In this document: piece after piece, positions 54,627 to 64,000 of the stretch
Position numbering within the stretch: position 1 is the first letter of the stretch
How the letters are laid out: each line of letters opens with the position of its first letter
Assembly: GCA_029449235.1 (NCBI GenBank)
Contig: JANATG010000017.1
Span: forward strand, 946,001-1,010,000
Source of the DNA: Linnemannia schmuckeri
Lineage: Eukaryota; Mortierellomycota; Mortierellomycetes; Mortierellales; Mortierellaceae
Direction: 5' to 3'
DNA length: 64,000 bases
Made by a program: the position numbers and the translations under genes
Notes under the pieces: model-generated
Seen by the model: only the letters and a program-made list of their open reading frames with translations
The model's database searches: none
What the model was told of the DNA's origin: nothing

Positions 54627-57466
54627 ATGTCGGCGCGTCGATTCGCAGATGTGCAGGCCCTCGCGACCGTCGGAGCCAATGTGTCAAGAAAGTTCATGGG
54701 CCTCGAGATTCAGAACTTAAAGTCCTATGCCGCCACCTCTAGTCTCCTCAAGAAATCCTCTTCCGTCACCATTACCGCTACTGCCTCCTCAGGCGCATCA
54801 ACGGAAGCTAACTCTACTACTACTACAACAACAACACAAGGATCGACGGCAGCGGCAAGAACGTACAAACCCCCCGCAACTTCTTGGATCGACCAATTGT
54901 TCACCTCCCCTACGCCCATCAAGGCAGCAACAACGGTGAGCGGACAGAGACCCATAGTGTCGAACAGCGAGGAACCGTCATTGCTGGACCCCGAGTTCTT
55001 GGCGACCCCTGCGGCGCATGGGTATACCAGCCGCCCGACCGTCACCACCATTATCCCCCCACCTCCTCCCTCTTCGTTTTCGCCAACACCACTATCGCCA
55101 TCAGGATCGGAATACACACCCGCATCGTCTTCAGGAACAGGATCTTTGACGGGAGGGACAACGAAGGGAGGGATGAAGGAGATCCCCGTGAACAGGGACG
55201 CGTTAGAAACGCTGTTGCGGGAGTCTAAGTGGCTGGATTCGATGGCTGCGGAGGACACGACAGGGTTGAATTGGGGCACTGCGGATCTTGAACGAGAATG
55301 GGTGAAGAGGGAAAGATTGGGACCTGGTATGGTTGTTTATGAGTCGCTGAACGGAATGAGAGAAGATGGTGAGGTGTTGGAAGAGGACGTGTTAAAGGAG
55401 GAGGTTGGGAGGTTTGATTTTAGCTCTGAGGATGAGAAGTTAGTAAAAATGGGAGCAGGAGCGGGGCAGGCAGTGGTTAGAGACGCTTCTTCTGTGGCTT
55501 CGGGATCGGGATCGGAGGCTCCTTATGAGGCACCTATTGCTCCCACGATGACGACAACAACGACGGCAACCAGGATGGAGGTACCTGAGGAGCGCGTCGT
55601 TGAACCTATTCTCAAGGCTAGTACTGCTCTCGGTGTTCCTGAAGTAGATCCTTTGACACAGTTCACGGAGCAGGAGATCCGGGCTGAGCAGGTCAAGCAG
55701 AATCTGACTGCTGCCGCTATGCCTACCTCTCGTGTCAGCCGTCTGTTGCACTATGGAGGTATGTACTCTTACTTTATTCGAAATCCTGGACCATTTGGCG
55801 CGTGTTTTCGTAGGTGTCCTGTGAATAGGACAGGAGATTGAGACCAATATCTAATCAAGTTTGCATTTATTTACGATGATGATTTTATCTTTTCTTTATT
55901 GGTGCTGGTGAAATATAGGATTGGCGGCGTCGCTGGGGGTGGGGGCGTTCACGGAGACTGTCCGAAGGTCGGTGGGGAGGGGCACTGCCAATGCCGAATC
56001 GCCAGTCTTCTTAACACCCGCGAATATGGATCGGTTGGTCAGCAAGCTGACCAGGATGCGTGGTGCTGCGCTCAAGCTTGGCCAGATGTTGAGTATCCAA
56101 GGTAACTGTTTGTTGGGTGGGACGTGTTGTTATTGCAATTTTGTCCGTAGTGCTGGAAGTTTATTTTAAATTTGCATTGACTGACCTGGAGATGTACGTT
56201 TTTCTTGGGGGATGATAGATAATAAGATGTTGCCGCCAGAGCTGGAGGAGGTGCTGTTGCGGGTGCAGAATAGCGCCAACTTTATGCCTGAGAAACAGAT
56301 GCGGGTACGTCTTATGTTTCTTTGTCAATTCTATCCGAAGATACCCATATGAATGTATGTGGAAGTAGTGTCTAAAGGAGTTCTGACACATTTTTTTTAT
56401 GAATTGGCATGAATAGAAAGTGATGAGTCAGACGATGGGGTCGAACTGGGAGAGTGAGTTTTCAGAGTTCGGAATGACACCGATCGCAGCAGCATCGATT
56501 GGACAGGTGCACAAAGCGATCCACCGCGCAACGGGGATGCCCGTTGCAGTCAAGGTTCAGTACCCCGGCGTCGCAGCCTCGATCGACTCTGACCTTGCCA
56601 ACATCAAAACATTGGTTCTGATGTCGAGTCTCCTCCCGCGGGGGATGTATCTCGATAACACCATCAAGGTTGCGCAGCGCGAGTTGGGTTGGGAGACAGA
56701 TTATTTGCGCGAGGCGGATTGTGTTGAGGAGTTTGGGAAGCTGCTGAAGGATGATCCTGACTTTGCGGTGCCTAGGTTGGTTAGAGAGGCGTCGGGACCG
56801 ATGGTGCTGACGATGGAGTGGATGCAAGGCGAAACAATGATGAAAGCCATGCAGACAAGAGATCAGGCTGTGAGGGATCGGATCGGAACTGCGATTATGA
56901 GTCTGTGTCTGAGGGAGTTGTTTGATTTCCAGTACATGCAGACGGATCCCAATTGGACGAATTTCTTGTATAATCCCTTGTCGACCAAGCTGGAGTTGTT
57001 GGATTTCGGAGCCACGAGAGGGTTTGATCAGAAGTTTACGAGTTTGTATCTGAAGACTATCCTGGCGGGCGCGGCAGGGGATCGGGAGGGATGTTTGAAG
57101 TATTCGAGAGAGTTGGGATTCTTGACGGGAGATGAGACGGCAGTGATGGAGACCGCGCATATCGAGTCGTTATTGACGCTTTCGGAGCCCTTCCAGGAGT
57201 CGGCGCCGGATTTGTATGATTTCAAGTACCAGACAATTACGCAGAGAGTCAAGGACCAGATCCCGACGATGTTGAGGTATAGATTGACGCCGCCCCCCGA
57301 CGAGACGTATTCAATGCATCGGAAAATGGCGGGTGCTTTCTTGTTGTGTAGTAAGTTGGGCGCTAGAGTGGAGTGTAAGAAGATGTTTAGAGAGATTACC
57401 GGAAGGTATAGGGAGGAGGCTGTTGATGAGCGGAGGGGGGCTGATCAAGGACGCGGCAGATTTTAG
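54627..57466 (+). CDS. COQ8: Atypical kinase COQ8 (ABC1/ADCK/UbiB family), coenzyme Q biosynthesis
   Basis: Four exons, 54627-55758, 55919-56101, 56219-56304 and 56417-57466, encode about 816 residues. COQ8 is a mitochondrial matrix protein needed to assemble and run the coenzyme Q complex. Family signatures: KxGQ (KLGQ, residues about 430-433), the Ala-rich AAAS loop (about 491-494), VAVKVQYPG with the nucleotide-binding Lys (about 513), TDPNWTNF, and the DFG equivalent LLDFGATRGF. The first 370 residues are a long Ser/Thr/Pro-rich extension, longer than in yeast or human COQ8; its start (MSARRFADVQALATVG) could be a mitochondrial presequence. Start chosen at ATG 54627; the frame continues open upstream to 54354 without an ATG. 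The segment 54242-54626 before it is promoter and leader only. Confidence 0.92.
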
Positions 57467-59206
57467 TCAACCTCCCCTTTTTGCCCTTTTTTTTCGTTTG
57501 ATGACGGAGAAGGATTGAGTTTTTATCGATTACAATATAGACGTGTTCTTTGTCTTTTTCTTATTTATGCGCGTGTTGCTGGGGCCGGTGCTAGGAGTAT
57601 CTTGAGTTTTTGTGAGACGAGATATTAGTTTGGCGGGGTATGTAGCTCACCTATTGCGTTGCGTGCATGGACATCCTGGCTCATTTTTTTAGGAGGATCA
57701 AACCTCCCTTGGGCTTGGTGGCATTCTGCTCTCCTCGCTGGTTTTTTTGTTGTATGCTGTTGTGTGGTTTAAAAAAAAAAAAAGCTTAATGCCTCAGCCC
57801 CTTTTCTTCCTTCTTTTATGTTCATTGAATCCAACCAAACAGACATGATCTTGGTCTGCATAATTATCCATAGCACTGACCGAAAAAAGGCATATAAAAG
57901 AATGAGGGATTTTTGATTATCTAAACGGCAGGATAGAGGGATGGAAAAGAGGGAAGGGAGGGAGTGGGAAAAGTAGATGATGCGATGTTTGAACTATCTT
58001 CTTCTTCTTGCGTGATTGCAAAAAGGAACGTGCATTAGAAGGGGGAAAAAAGAAAACGGTGTCGGAACTAAAACAGTAAGTAGACTGGTCTTTTGTTCCG
58101 TACGCCCACATATCCATCCCCATCACTTTTACGAGGAAAGGCGGGGATCGAATCCTTCTTCAGACAGCGAAGGTTCTCACGAAGTGTTGCGGTCTTTAAC
58201 AGAGGGCTTGTTGTGTCCTTTTTGCTTGTCATACGAGATTATAGAAACGAAGAAGAAGAAAAAACACCTGCATGGGTCATCATTTGACAAGCATCGTTCA
58301 CTGTTTGGTTTTTTGTAGAAAGAAAAAGTGGAATAGAGGAAGTATTTGTATGTGCGTTCGAGAAAGCAAGCGATGTTTATAGTAAATGTACTTGTTCGCA
58401 TTGTTTTTCGCCCTTGCAGGAACGCACATGATGGTGCGTGTGTGTGAGAGAGAGGGAGGGATTACTGGTGGCAGAAAAACACACCAAAAGAAAGCTAATC
58501 GCACATACACTTGCGATGTCCAATTGGTGGGGAGGTTGTTTGTTGGTTTTTTTTTTTTGTCTTGCTATAACTTTTCCGAAAAACGTCATTTGGCGTTTCT
58601 CACGCCCACGCTATAACGAATTCGAAGCGAGAATAAAAAATGCATCGCGTCATTAACGCGACAATTGAACCTTGCTACACACCTCCCTCTCTCTTTCCAT
58701 TAGTCAATCGACTAATCTATTATGGTTTGGCGCGTTTCTTTTTTCTGAAGAAAAGCGAAGGAGGAAGACGATGACGAAGACGAAGGAAGGAGGAAAAAAA
58801 GAATAGGCAGGTGTAAATGCTGGGATAAACATGCTGGTTTGTCAAGCTTGCGCGGTATAGACTTGGGTTGGGAGAGAAGGAGAGGAGGACAGCCACAGCA
58901 AAGAAAAAAAAAGAGAAAAATCATTGGTTTTTGGAAAATATCACATCACACCTTGCACACATGCACAAAGTAGATCCCTGTTGTCGGTGAAGCTAGGCTG
59001 GAGCGCCTTATCAAGGGCCGGAACAAAACGAGAGCGATAAAGGAACTGGCGGCTGGAGAGAGAGGGAGAAGAGGAAGCAAGACTACGAGGGATGTTGGTC
59101 AACGCAGAAGAATAGATATGAGAAGGTGCATGTACTCGTTGGTCGTATTCCATTGGGCATTATCGATCTTGAAAAGATTTCGAGTCATAATAACACAACA
59201 CCGTGG
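57467..59206. other. Intergenic, no supported gene
   Basis: AT-rich with A and T runs. The minus-strand frame at 58941-59153 (contains SRFVPALDKALQPSF) is short and unrecognised. A T-loop-like GATTCGATCCCC on the minus strand near 58150 does not extend to a tRNA. Confidence 0.4.
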
Positions 59207-59256
59207 GAACGGCTCACATTTTGAGAACGGGTCACATTTGGGAACGGGTCACATTT
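59207..59256 (+). promoter_or_regulatory. Three 15-bp direct repeats upstream of THI5
   Basis: GAACGGCTCACATTT at 59207-59221 and GAACGGGTCACATTT at 59225-59239 and 59242-59256, spaced 18 and 17 bp. A TATA-like ATATATAG follows at about 59263-59270, and the ATG is at 59394. The position suggests an upstream activating site, perhaps for a thiamine or general regulator; the factor is unknown. Confidence 0.55.
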
Positions 59257-59393
59257 TGCGAAAATATATAGAGAGCGGCAACCCCAACGTCTGATTTTTT
59301 TTCTTTTTTCCTCTTTCGTTTCTTCCGAACTCATTGCATCCCACCTGCGCTTTCGCTTCTACCTTTACTCTCTCTTCTTCCCTTTCCTCAAAT

Positions 59394-60528
59394 ATGTCGA
59401 CCGACAAAATCACCTGCCTGCTCAACTGGCATGCTACTCCCTATCATCTGCCCCTCTTTCTCGCCGACAAGCTCAACTACTTCACCGAAGAGGGCATCAA
59501 GGTTGCGATCCTCGAGCCCAACAACCCCTCTGACGTTACCGAAATCATCGGTTCTGGCAAGGTCGATCTCGGTTGCAAGGCCATGATCCACACCATCGCC
59601 GGCAAAGCTCGTGGGTTCCCCATCAAGGCCATCGGTACCTTGCTTGACGAGCCCTTCACGGGCGTCGTCTATCTCGAGTCCCAGAGCGGCATCACAACCG
59701 ATTTCCAGAGTCTTAGGGGCAAACGTATCGGTTACGTGGGCGAGTTTGGAAAGATCCAACTCGACGAACTGACCAAGCACTATGGCATGACTCCTGCCGA
59801 CTACACCGCTGTCCGTGTTGGCATGAACGTCACCGGTGCTATCATCCGCGGTGAGATCGATGCCGGTATCGGACTCGAAAACGTCCAGATGGTTGAGCTC
59901 GAGGAGTGGTCCGTCCAGCAAGGTCGTTCTCGAGACGATGTGAAGATGCTCCGTATTGATGAGCTGGCTGATCTGGGATGCTGCTGCTTCTGCTCGGTAA
60001 GCAACTTGCTTTTTTTTATTTTTTTTGCGGTTCTTTCTGTAACGTATTTTCCCATTAACCTCCACCTCTTGGATCTATGTAACTGTTGTCCCTTTAATCC
60101 TTTAGATCTTATTCATCGGCAATGAAACCTTTATCCAAAACAACCCCGAAAAGGTTGCAGCCTTCATGAAGGCCATCAAGCGTGGCGCAGACTACATGTT
60201 TGCGAACCCCGCAGCCGCGTACGAGCTCTTTGTCGAGATGAAGCCCCACATGGACTCGGTCGTCAACCGCAAGATCTACCAGCGCTCCTTCCGCTACATG
60301 TCGCGCGATCTCAAGAATGTCCAGCGTGACTGGGACAAGGTCACCCGCTACTGCAAACGCCTCGAGATTGTGGACGACAAGTTTGTGCAGAACATGACGA
60401 ACGAGTTCTTGACTTGGCCCATGCAACCCGACACACCTGCAGGCTTCATCCACCCAACCATTGACACTGGTGTGCTCGCCAAATGTGGCTGCGACCGCAC
60501 AGGTCCAACTACAGCCGTTGTGGCTTAA
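59394..60528 (+). CDS. THI5: HMP-P synthase Thi5/NMT1 (pyrimidine moiety of thiamine)
   Basis: Two exons, 59394-59996 and 60106-60528, encode 341 residues; the intron is GTAAGC ... TTTAG and in phase. Thi5 makes 4-amino-5-hydroxymethyl-2-methylpyrimidine phosphate from its own active-site His and bound PLP, an unusual single-turnover reaction in the cytosol. The sequence is close to yeast Thi5 throughout (TDKI start, NPSDVTEIIGSGKVD, KIQLDELTKHYGM, AGIGLE). Lys62 (PLP) and His66 (consumed in the reaction) are at the same numbers as in yeast, within KAMIHT, and the iron-binding CCCFC motif is at about 196-200. ATG 59394 is chosen by the match MSTDKIT. Upstream lie three 15-bp repeats. Downstream, about 170 nt after the stop, is a TPP aptamer, consistent with thiamine control. 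Confidence 0.95.
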
Positions 60529-60694
60529 AACAGGGAGATCAACTCACAGTGTAACTTTTTTTTTGTGTGTTTAAGGCACGCTGTGATGTATATGCATTAT
60601 TGACCACTTCTAACCTGTCCTCCTATTTTTCCTTGTTTTCGCTCGGACTGGGACTTGGTTCCGGCATTGTTCATTCTTCTAGAGAACACAAGGT

Positions 60695-60809
60695 GGTCGA
60701 TGCTAGAGGTGCTTGTGGGGGTTGTGCTGTCAAACGCATGACCCCTACGTGGCTGAGAAATACTCTTAACACCTGATCAGGGTAATGCCTGCGAAGGGAA
60801 GCGTCGACC
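60695..60809 (+). promoter_or_regulatory. TPP riboswitch (THI-box aptamer), apparently in the THI5 3' UTR
   Basis: The 115-nt segment matches the TPP aptamer in sequence and fold. P1: GGTCGATGCT (60695-60704) pairs fully with AGCGTCGACC (60800-60809), one pair being G-U. P2: AGAG (60705-60708) with CTCT (60763-60766). P3: GTGGGGGT (60715-60722) with ACCCCTAC (60741-60748), extended by TGTGC/GCATG. The pyrimidine-binding core CTGAGAAATAC starts at 60753; ACCTGATC is at 60771-60778; P5 CAGG/CCTG brackets GTAATG; GCGAAGGGAAG closes the pyrophosphate-binding arm. It lies on the THI5 strand, after the stop (60528) and before AATAAA (60895). An intron could end just before it (GTAACT at 60551, CTAAC at 60610, first following AG at 60681-60682). 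No downstream gene on this strand is apparent to which it could be a 5' leader. Confidence 0.9.
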
Positions 60810-60894
60810 AGTTCCGAGGTGTCCTACTACCAACATACAATCGTTGCTGTTGTTTTTTTGTCATCCCAGTCGTGATCTTTCATTATCTTTGCAA

Positions 60895-60900
60895 AATAAA
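60895..60900 (+). terminator. Polyadenylation signal candidate for THI5
   Basis: AATAAA about 85 nt after the riboswitch, in a T-rich setting. If used, the aptamer is inside the mature 3' UTR. Confidence 0.5.
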
Positions 60901-61524
60901 ACCGCCATTTTTGTTTATGACGCGCCGCCCTTTTAATTTAAATTGTTATTCTGATTCTGTGAGATGAAAATGAAATGCTTTCGACATGCTTGCCAGAACC
61001 ACATTGGAAACATGGACTATGGGAAGGGATTGAGGAGAGACTCTCGTGGTCGCGTTATTGCATTGATTACCCCTCTTTATTGATGATCTGTGTCCCTGCC
61101 TATCAATTGGGTAGATCGCTCTCGAAGAGTAACTTCTACTCTATTTTCCTAACAGCTGATAGGAAAGGGAAAGTAGTCAGAGGCACTCCTCATCGGCACA
61201 CTTTGTTAACAATGTATGCTCATTGGCGTTGGTTGAATTTGGTCCTCCTCCTTGATCTGATATCTTTTTTATCTGATCGCCTCTGACTTTTGTTCTAGCC
61301 TCACCGACGTTCACTTTGCTTCCACACCAGGCTCCCATAACATTGAAAACCTAAGAAGAAATAAAGTCCGCGATCATAAAGAAAGGCTTAGTCCACAAAA
61401 GTCGAGCAGTTTGAAAGGACGAATACATCAGAAATAATACGACTTGCGGGGGGTTTATCCTTGAGAGAGGGTTGACATGCGGTGAAGTATGGGTTGTGAA
61501 CTATAAAGCCATAGTAAAGGGTCC
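60901..61524. other. Intergenic, no supported gene
   Basis: Short plus-strand frames without recognised content. Confidence 0.35.
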
Positions 61525-61911
61525 TTATGCTGAGCTTGAAACAAACCCGATCAACTTTTTCAACCTGGTCATATCGTCCCTGTTTTCGGCGACACTCTCA
61601 CCGAAAAAGCTACCTATGTTTGAAAGGTCGATATATACCTTCACGTCCTCAACACCTGCTACGAGGTTCCTCTTGACGTAGGTGACTGGCCTAAAGCTTC
61701 CGACCTTGGGGAACCCCAGGTGAATGCGCAGAGTGCTCTTGAGATTGGAAGGAGTGCCCGAAACCTTAGAGGAGTGTCGAATGTCTGCCGAGGGCGGTTT
61801 GATAGTAATGCCGTCCGCGTTCAGGAAGCATGCTCGAACATCGTTGGAAGTCTCAATCTTCTTATGGACTTTGTGTGATAAGGAAAATGGCGATTGGAGT
61901 GATGAAAAGAA
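61525..61911 (-). CDS. Possible last exon of an unrecognised gene
   Basis: A 129-codon minus-strand frame with no ATG, ending with TAA at 61525-61527 and beginning right after a good acceptor (GTGACAG at 61912-61918). The content is protein-like: NADGITIKPPSADIRHSSKV, LRIHLGFPKVGSFRPVTYV, EDVKVYIDLSNIGSFFGE, DDMTRLKKLIGF. The upstream exon was not found with confidence. It could also be a gene remnant. Confidence 0.4.
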   Translation of the reverse strand, partial: FFSSLQSPFSLSHKVHKKIETSNDVRACFLNADGITIKPPSADIRHSSKVSGTPSNLKSTLRIHLGFPKVGSFRPVTYVKRNLVAGVEDVKVYIDLSNIGSFFGESVAENRDDMTRLKKLIGFVSSSA

Positions 61912-62234
61912 CTGTCACCACGATACTGGCAAATGGCTGTCAGGGAGTTGTTCACAGGGGACAGATCCCATCGGGACCTAAGGGAAAGAGGACATGTGTC
62001 TGGTGATCGGAATTATGGCACCCGTCTTGATGGAAGGAAAAGTTTATACGGATATTTCCTCTGGGACGGTTGGCCGAATCCTTGTCCGCATTTTTGCTCC
62101 TATCCTTGCTCCTGTCCAAGTCCGACTCACGACTTCTGACTCTATTTGTTTCTCTCTCTGGAGACTTCTTCTGGAGTTGTCGTGCCTGCTTTCGTGGCGG
62201 CCGTGTTTCTCTTCGCAGACGTGCCTGTAGCAGG

Positions 62235-62537
62235 CTATGCAGTGAGAGTTGTTGTGGTCGATGGAGTTATATCGGTTGTTGCCGTACCGCCTACTGCTGA
62301 ACGAGGAACCGCGCCTGTCGTATGAGAATTATTTTCTGTCGTCATACTCGTGTCTGTCGCTTGGAGAGCGATTCCTGCTGTAGATAGCGCTGCAGTCGGA
62401 GTAGGAGAGGTCTTCGTTGTAGACGGTGGTGTCGGACAAAATACGGTCCTCTCTGTGAAATCCGTTGCTTTCATATGTGGAGCACTCCGTCCGTTTGTTA
62501 TTGTGCTTGCGCCCGTTGTGATCGTTTGGCCCGCCTC
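62235..62537 (-). other. Thr/Ser-rich open frame
   Basis: Minus-strand frame with Thr-rich mucin-like composition (TTKTSPTPTAALSTAG, DITPSTTTTLTA), ATG at 62474 or earlier open sequence to about 62537. It might be an upstream exon of the frame at 61525-61911, or composition only. Confidence 0.25.
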
Positions 62538-64000
62538 TTATTAGTCATCGCGGTCGTTGTTACGATGGTGTTTTTTATTTAGAAGGAGAAAGTACCACAG
62601 AAGTGATGACGTAAGACGAATAAGCTGAGCGAAAGGGAAAGAGAAGACACGCAGGGGTAGAGTGAGTTGAAACAGTGGGTAGATAGGAGAGAAAAAAAAG
62701 GAAATAGCGAAGGAACAAAAAGGAAAAGAGGAGGAACTCGCATTTATTCAAAAAAAGGCATTGTTTACTGTTTCGATTGTTATCGTTATAGCTGTTGTTA
62801 TTGTAATACACATAACATAGCATTGGGATGGCCAAAAAGTGGTGTTGACGCAATGTGATTTTTGCCCAGTGCTCTTAATGTCAAGGTGAAGAAATTCAAC
62901 CAAGCGCGGGCGAAGGACGGGAGTAATTGTGACTCTTTTAAGGTAACCAAATATCCAGTCGTCTAATGAGTGAAGCGCATGAATGGATCAACGAGATTTC
63001 ACCGTCCCTATCTATTATGTAGCAAACCATAGTCAAAGGAACAGGCTTGGCAAAATCAACGGGGAAAGAAGATCCTGTTAAGCTTGACTCAAATTTGGCA
63101 TTGTGGAAAGACATAGGGGATGCAGAATAAGTGGGAGCTTCGCCGGCAGTGAGACACCACTACCCGAATTGTTTTACTTATTTAATTAGATAGAAACGGA
63201 ATTCATTTCCCTTCTTCTAGCTTTGAGATTGCTTTACGTAGCTAATCTAGGCTAGAGACATTGTCAGGCGGGGAGTTCGACTAGTACGGCACATCTGTTA
63301 AATGATAACGCAGGTGTCCTAAGAGGAATTCACCAAGGATAGAAATCTCGAGGAGCACAAAAGGGTATAAAAAGTGCACTTGATTTTAATTTCAGTGTGA
63401 ATACCAACCATGAGAATGTGGCCTATCGACTTTTTAGTGCCTGGAAATTTCAGACTAGAGGTGCCAGAAAAGCTACCTCAGGGATGAGATGTCACTAACG
63501 TGGATGGTCAATCTAAGAGGAAGAGAAGGGCTATGGGATCGTCTGCAGCTGGATCGACAAGAAGTAGAAGGCTGAAAGAGCAGCTTCCCAGAAATCTATC
63601 CAGGCAGCACCGAAGAAGGCAGCTGGTGGGTCGGGAGTGGCTCAGAGCAAGGTGACTCAAGGAGTAGAAGGATCAAGCGAGACCCCATCCACGAATGAAA
63701 ACTAGATCGATCCGAAATTCCTGGATACGCGCGGAGCTATGTATCTGGATGATTTTTGATGTCTAGCCCGGAACAGAAAGGGAAACAGTCACAGTCCAGT
63801 ATTCTCTTGAACAGATTGATAATGCGCGTCTTTTTTTTTGCAGTTTCGTTACCCATTTGCGCATGAGTTTCTCTCAATAAATGTAACATTAACTCTAGAA
63901 TTTAACTTCCTTTGTACTTTAGCTTTGTAGTATATTTCTTCAGCTTTACAATTACTCTAACAAATAAACAATAAGACTGAGAGAAAATATGCAGTACAGT
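62538..64000. other. Right end of the window, no supported gene
   Basis: At about 63540-63700 short coding-like pieces occur on the plus strand in shifting frames (one reads KAAGGSGVAQSKVTQGVEGS), likely a decayed gene. The last 200 nt are AT-rich. Confidence 0.3.

Noticed and set aside
58140..58165. Second T-loop-like sequence on the minus strand
   Set aside because: No anticodon or acceptor stem at the right distances.
60785..60967. Plus-strand ORF right after the riboswitch as the controlled downstream gene
   Set aside because: It starts inside the aptamer, is 60 codons long and has no recognisable content.

Overview
The window is eukaryotic and reads as a filamentous fungus, most likely an early-diverging mucoromycotan of the Mortierella type. 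The case rests on short GT-AG introns (about 50-300 nt) with CTAAC-like branch sites, compact TATA promoters, NMT1/THI5-type thiamine biosynthesis, and several divergent F-box/leucine-rich-repeat genes and gene fragments. The exact genus is inference.

Layout. 0-6 kb: the 5' part of SEC18/NSF (minus strand, running off the left edge), then two tandem precursors of Kex2-processed secreted peptides, then an orphan gene. 7-15 kb: gene-poor DNA with a decayed reading frame, tandem repeats and small mobile elements. 15.5-20.8 kb: a large secreted protein with His-rich blocks and ten near-identical 61-residue Cys-rich repeats, followed by a frame-broken relative. 21-37 kb: a transposon-rich block with two F-box/LRR genes, two F-box fragments, and two 2.6-kb arms in inverted orientation. 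Each arm is a dead Tigger/pogo-like transposon plus a 0.29-kb TA-flanked element, and the arms enclose 3.8 kb carrying one F-box gene. 38-43 kb: a small secreted Cys-rich protein and two neighbouring genes that look like the C-terminal part of a Pif1/Helitron helicase without its motor. 43.6-60.9 kb: conserved genes, all on the plus strand: RPB7, a stand-alone SKI7/HBS1-N-terminus-like gene, a Tea1-like kelch/coiled-coil protein, COQ8 and THI5. 61-64 kb: weak coding traces only.

The strongest unusual signal is a TPP riboswitch aptamer at 60695-60809. It has a perfect 10-bp P1, the CTGAGA and ACCTGATC cores and the terminal GGGAAG. It lies about 170 nt downstream of the THI5 stop codon, before a polyadenylation signal, so it appears to sit in the 3' UTR. 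Known fungal TPP riboswitches are in 5' introns; a 3' UTR position is the plant THIC arrangement. Three near-identical 15-bp repeats lie upstream of the same gene. Other candidates for new biology are the twin peptide precursors, the motor-less helicase paralogues and the inverted composite transposon arms.

Exon boundaries were read by eye from splice consensus and reading-frame continuity. Protein family calls come from recognised motifs, not from a database search.
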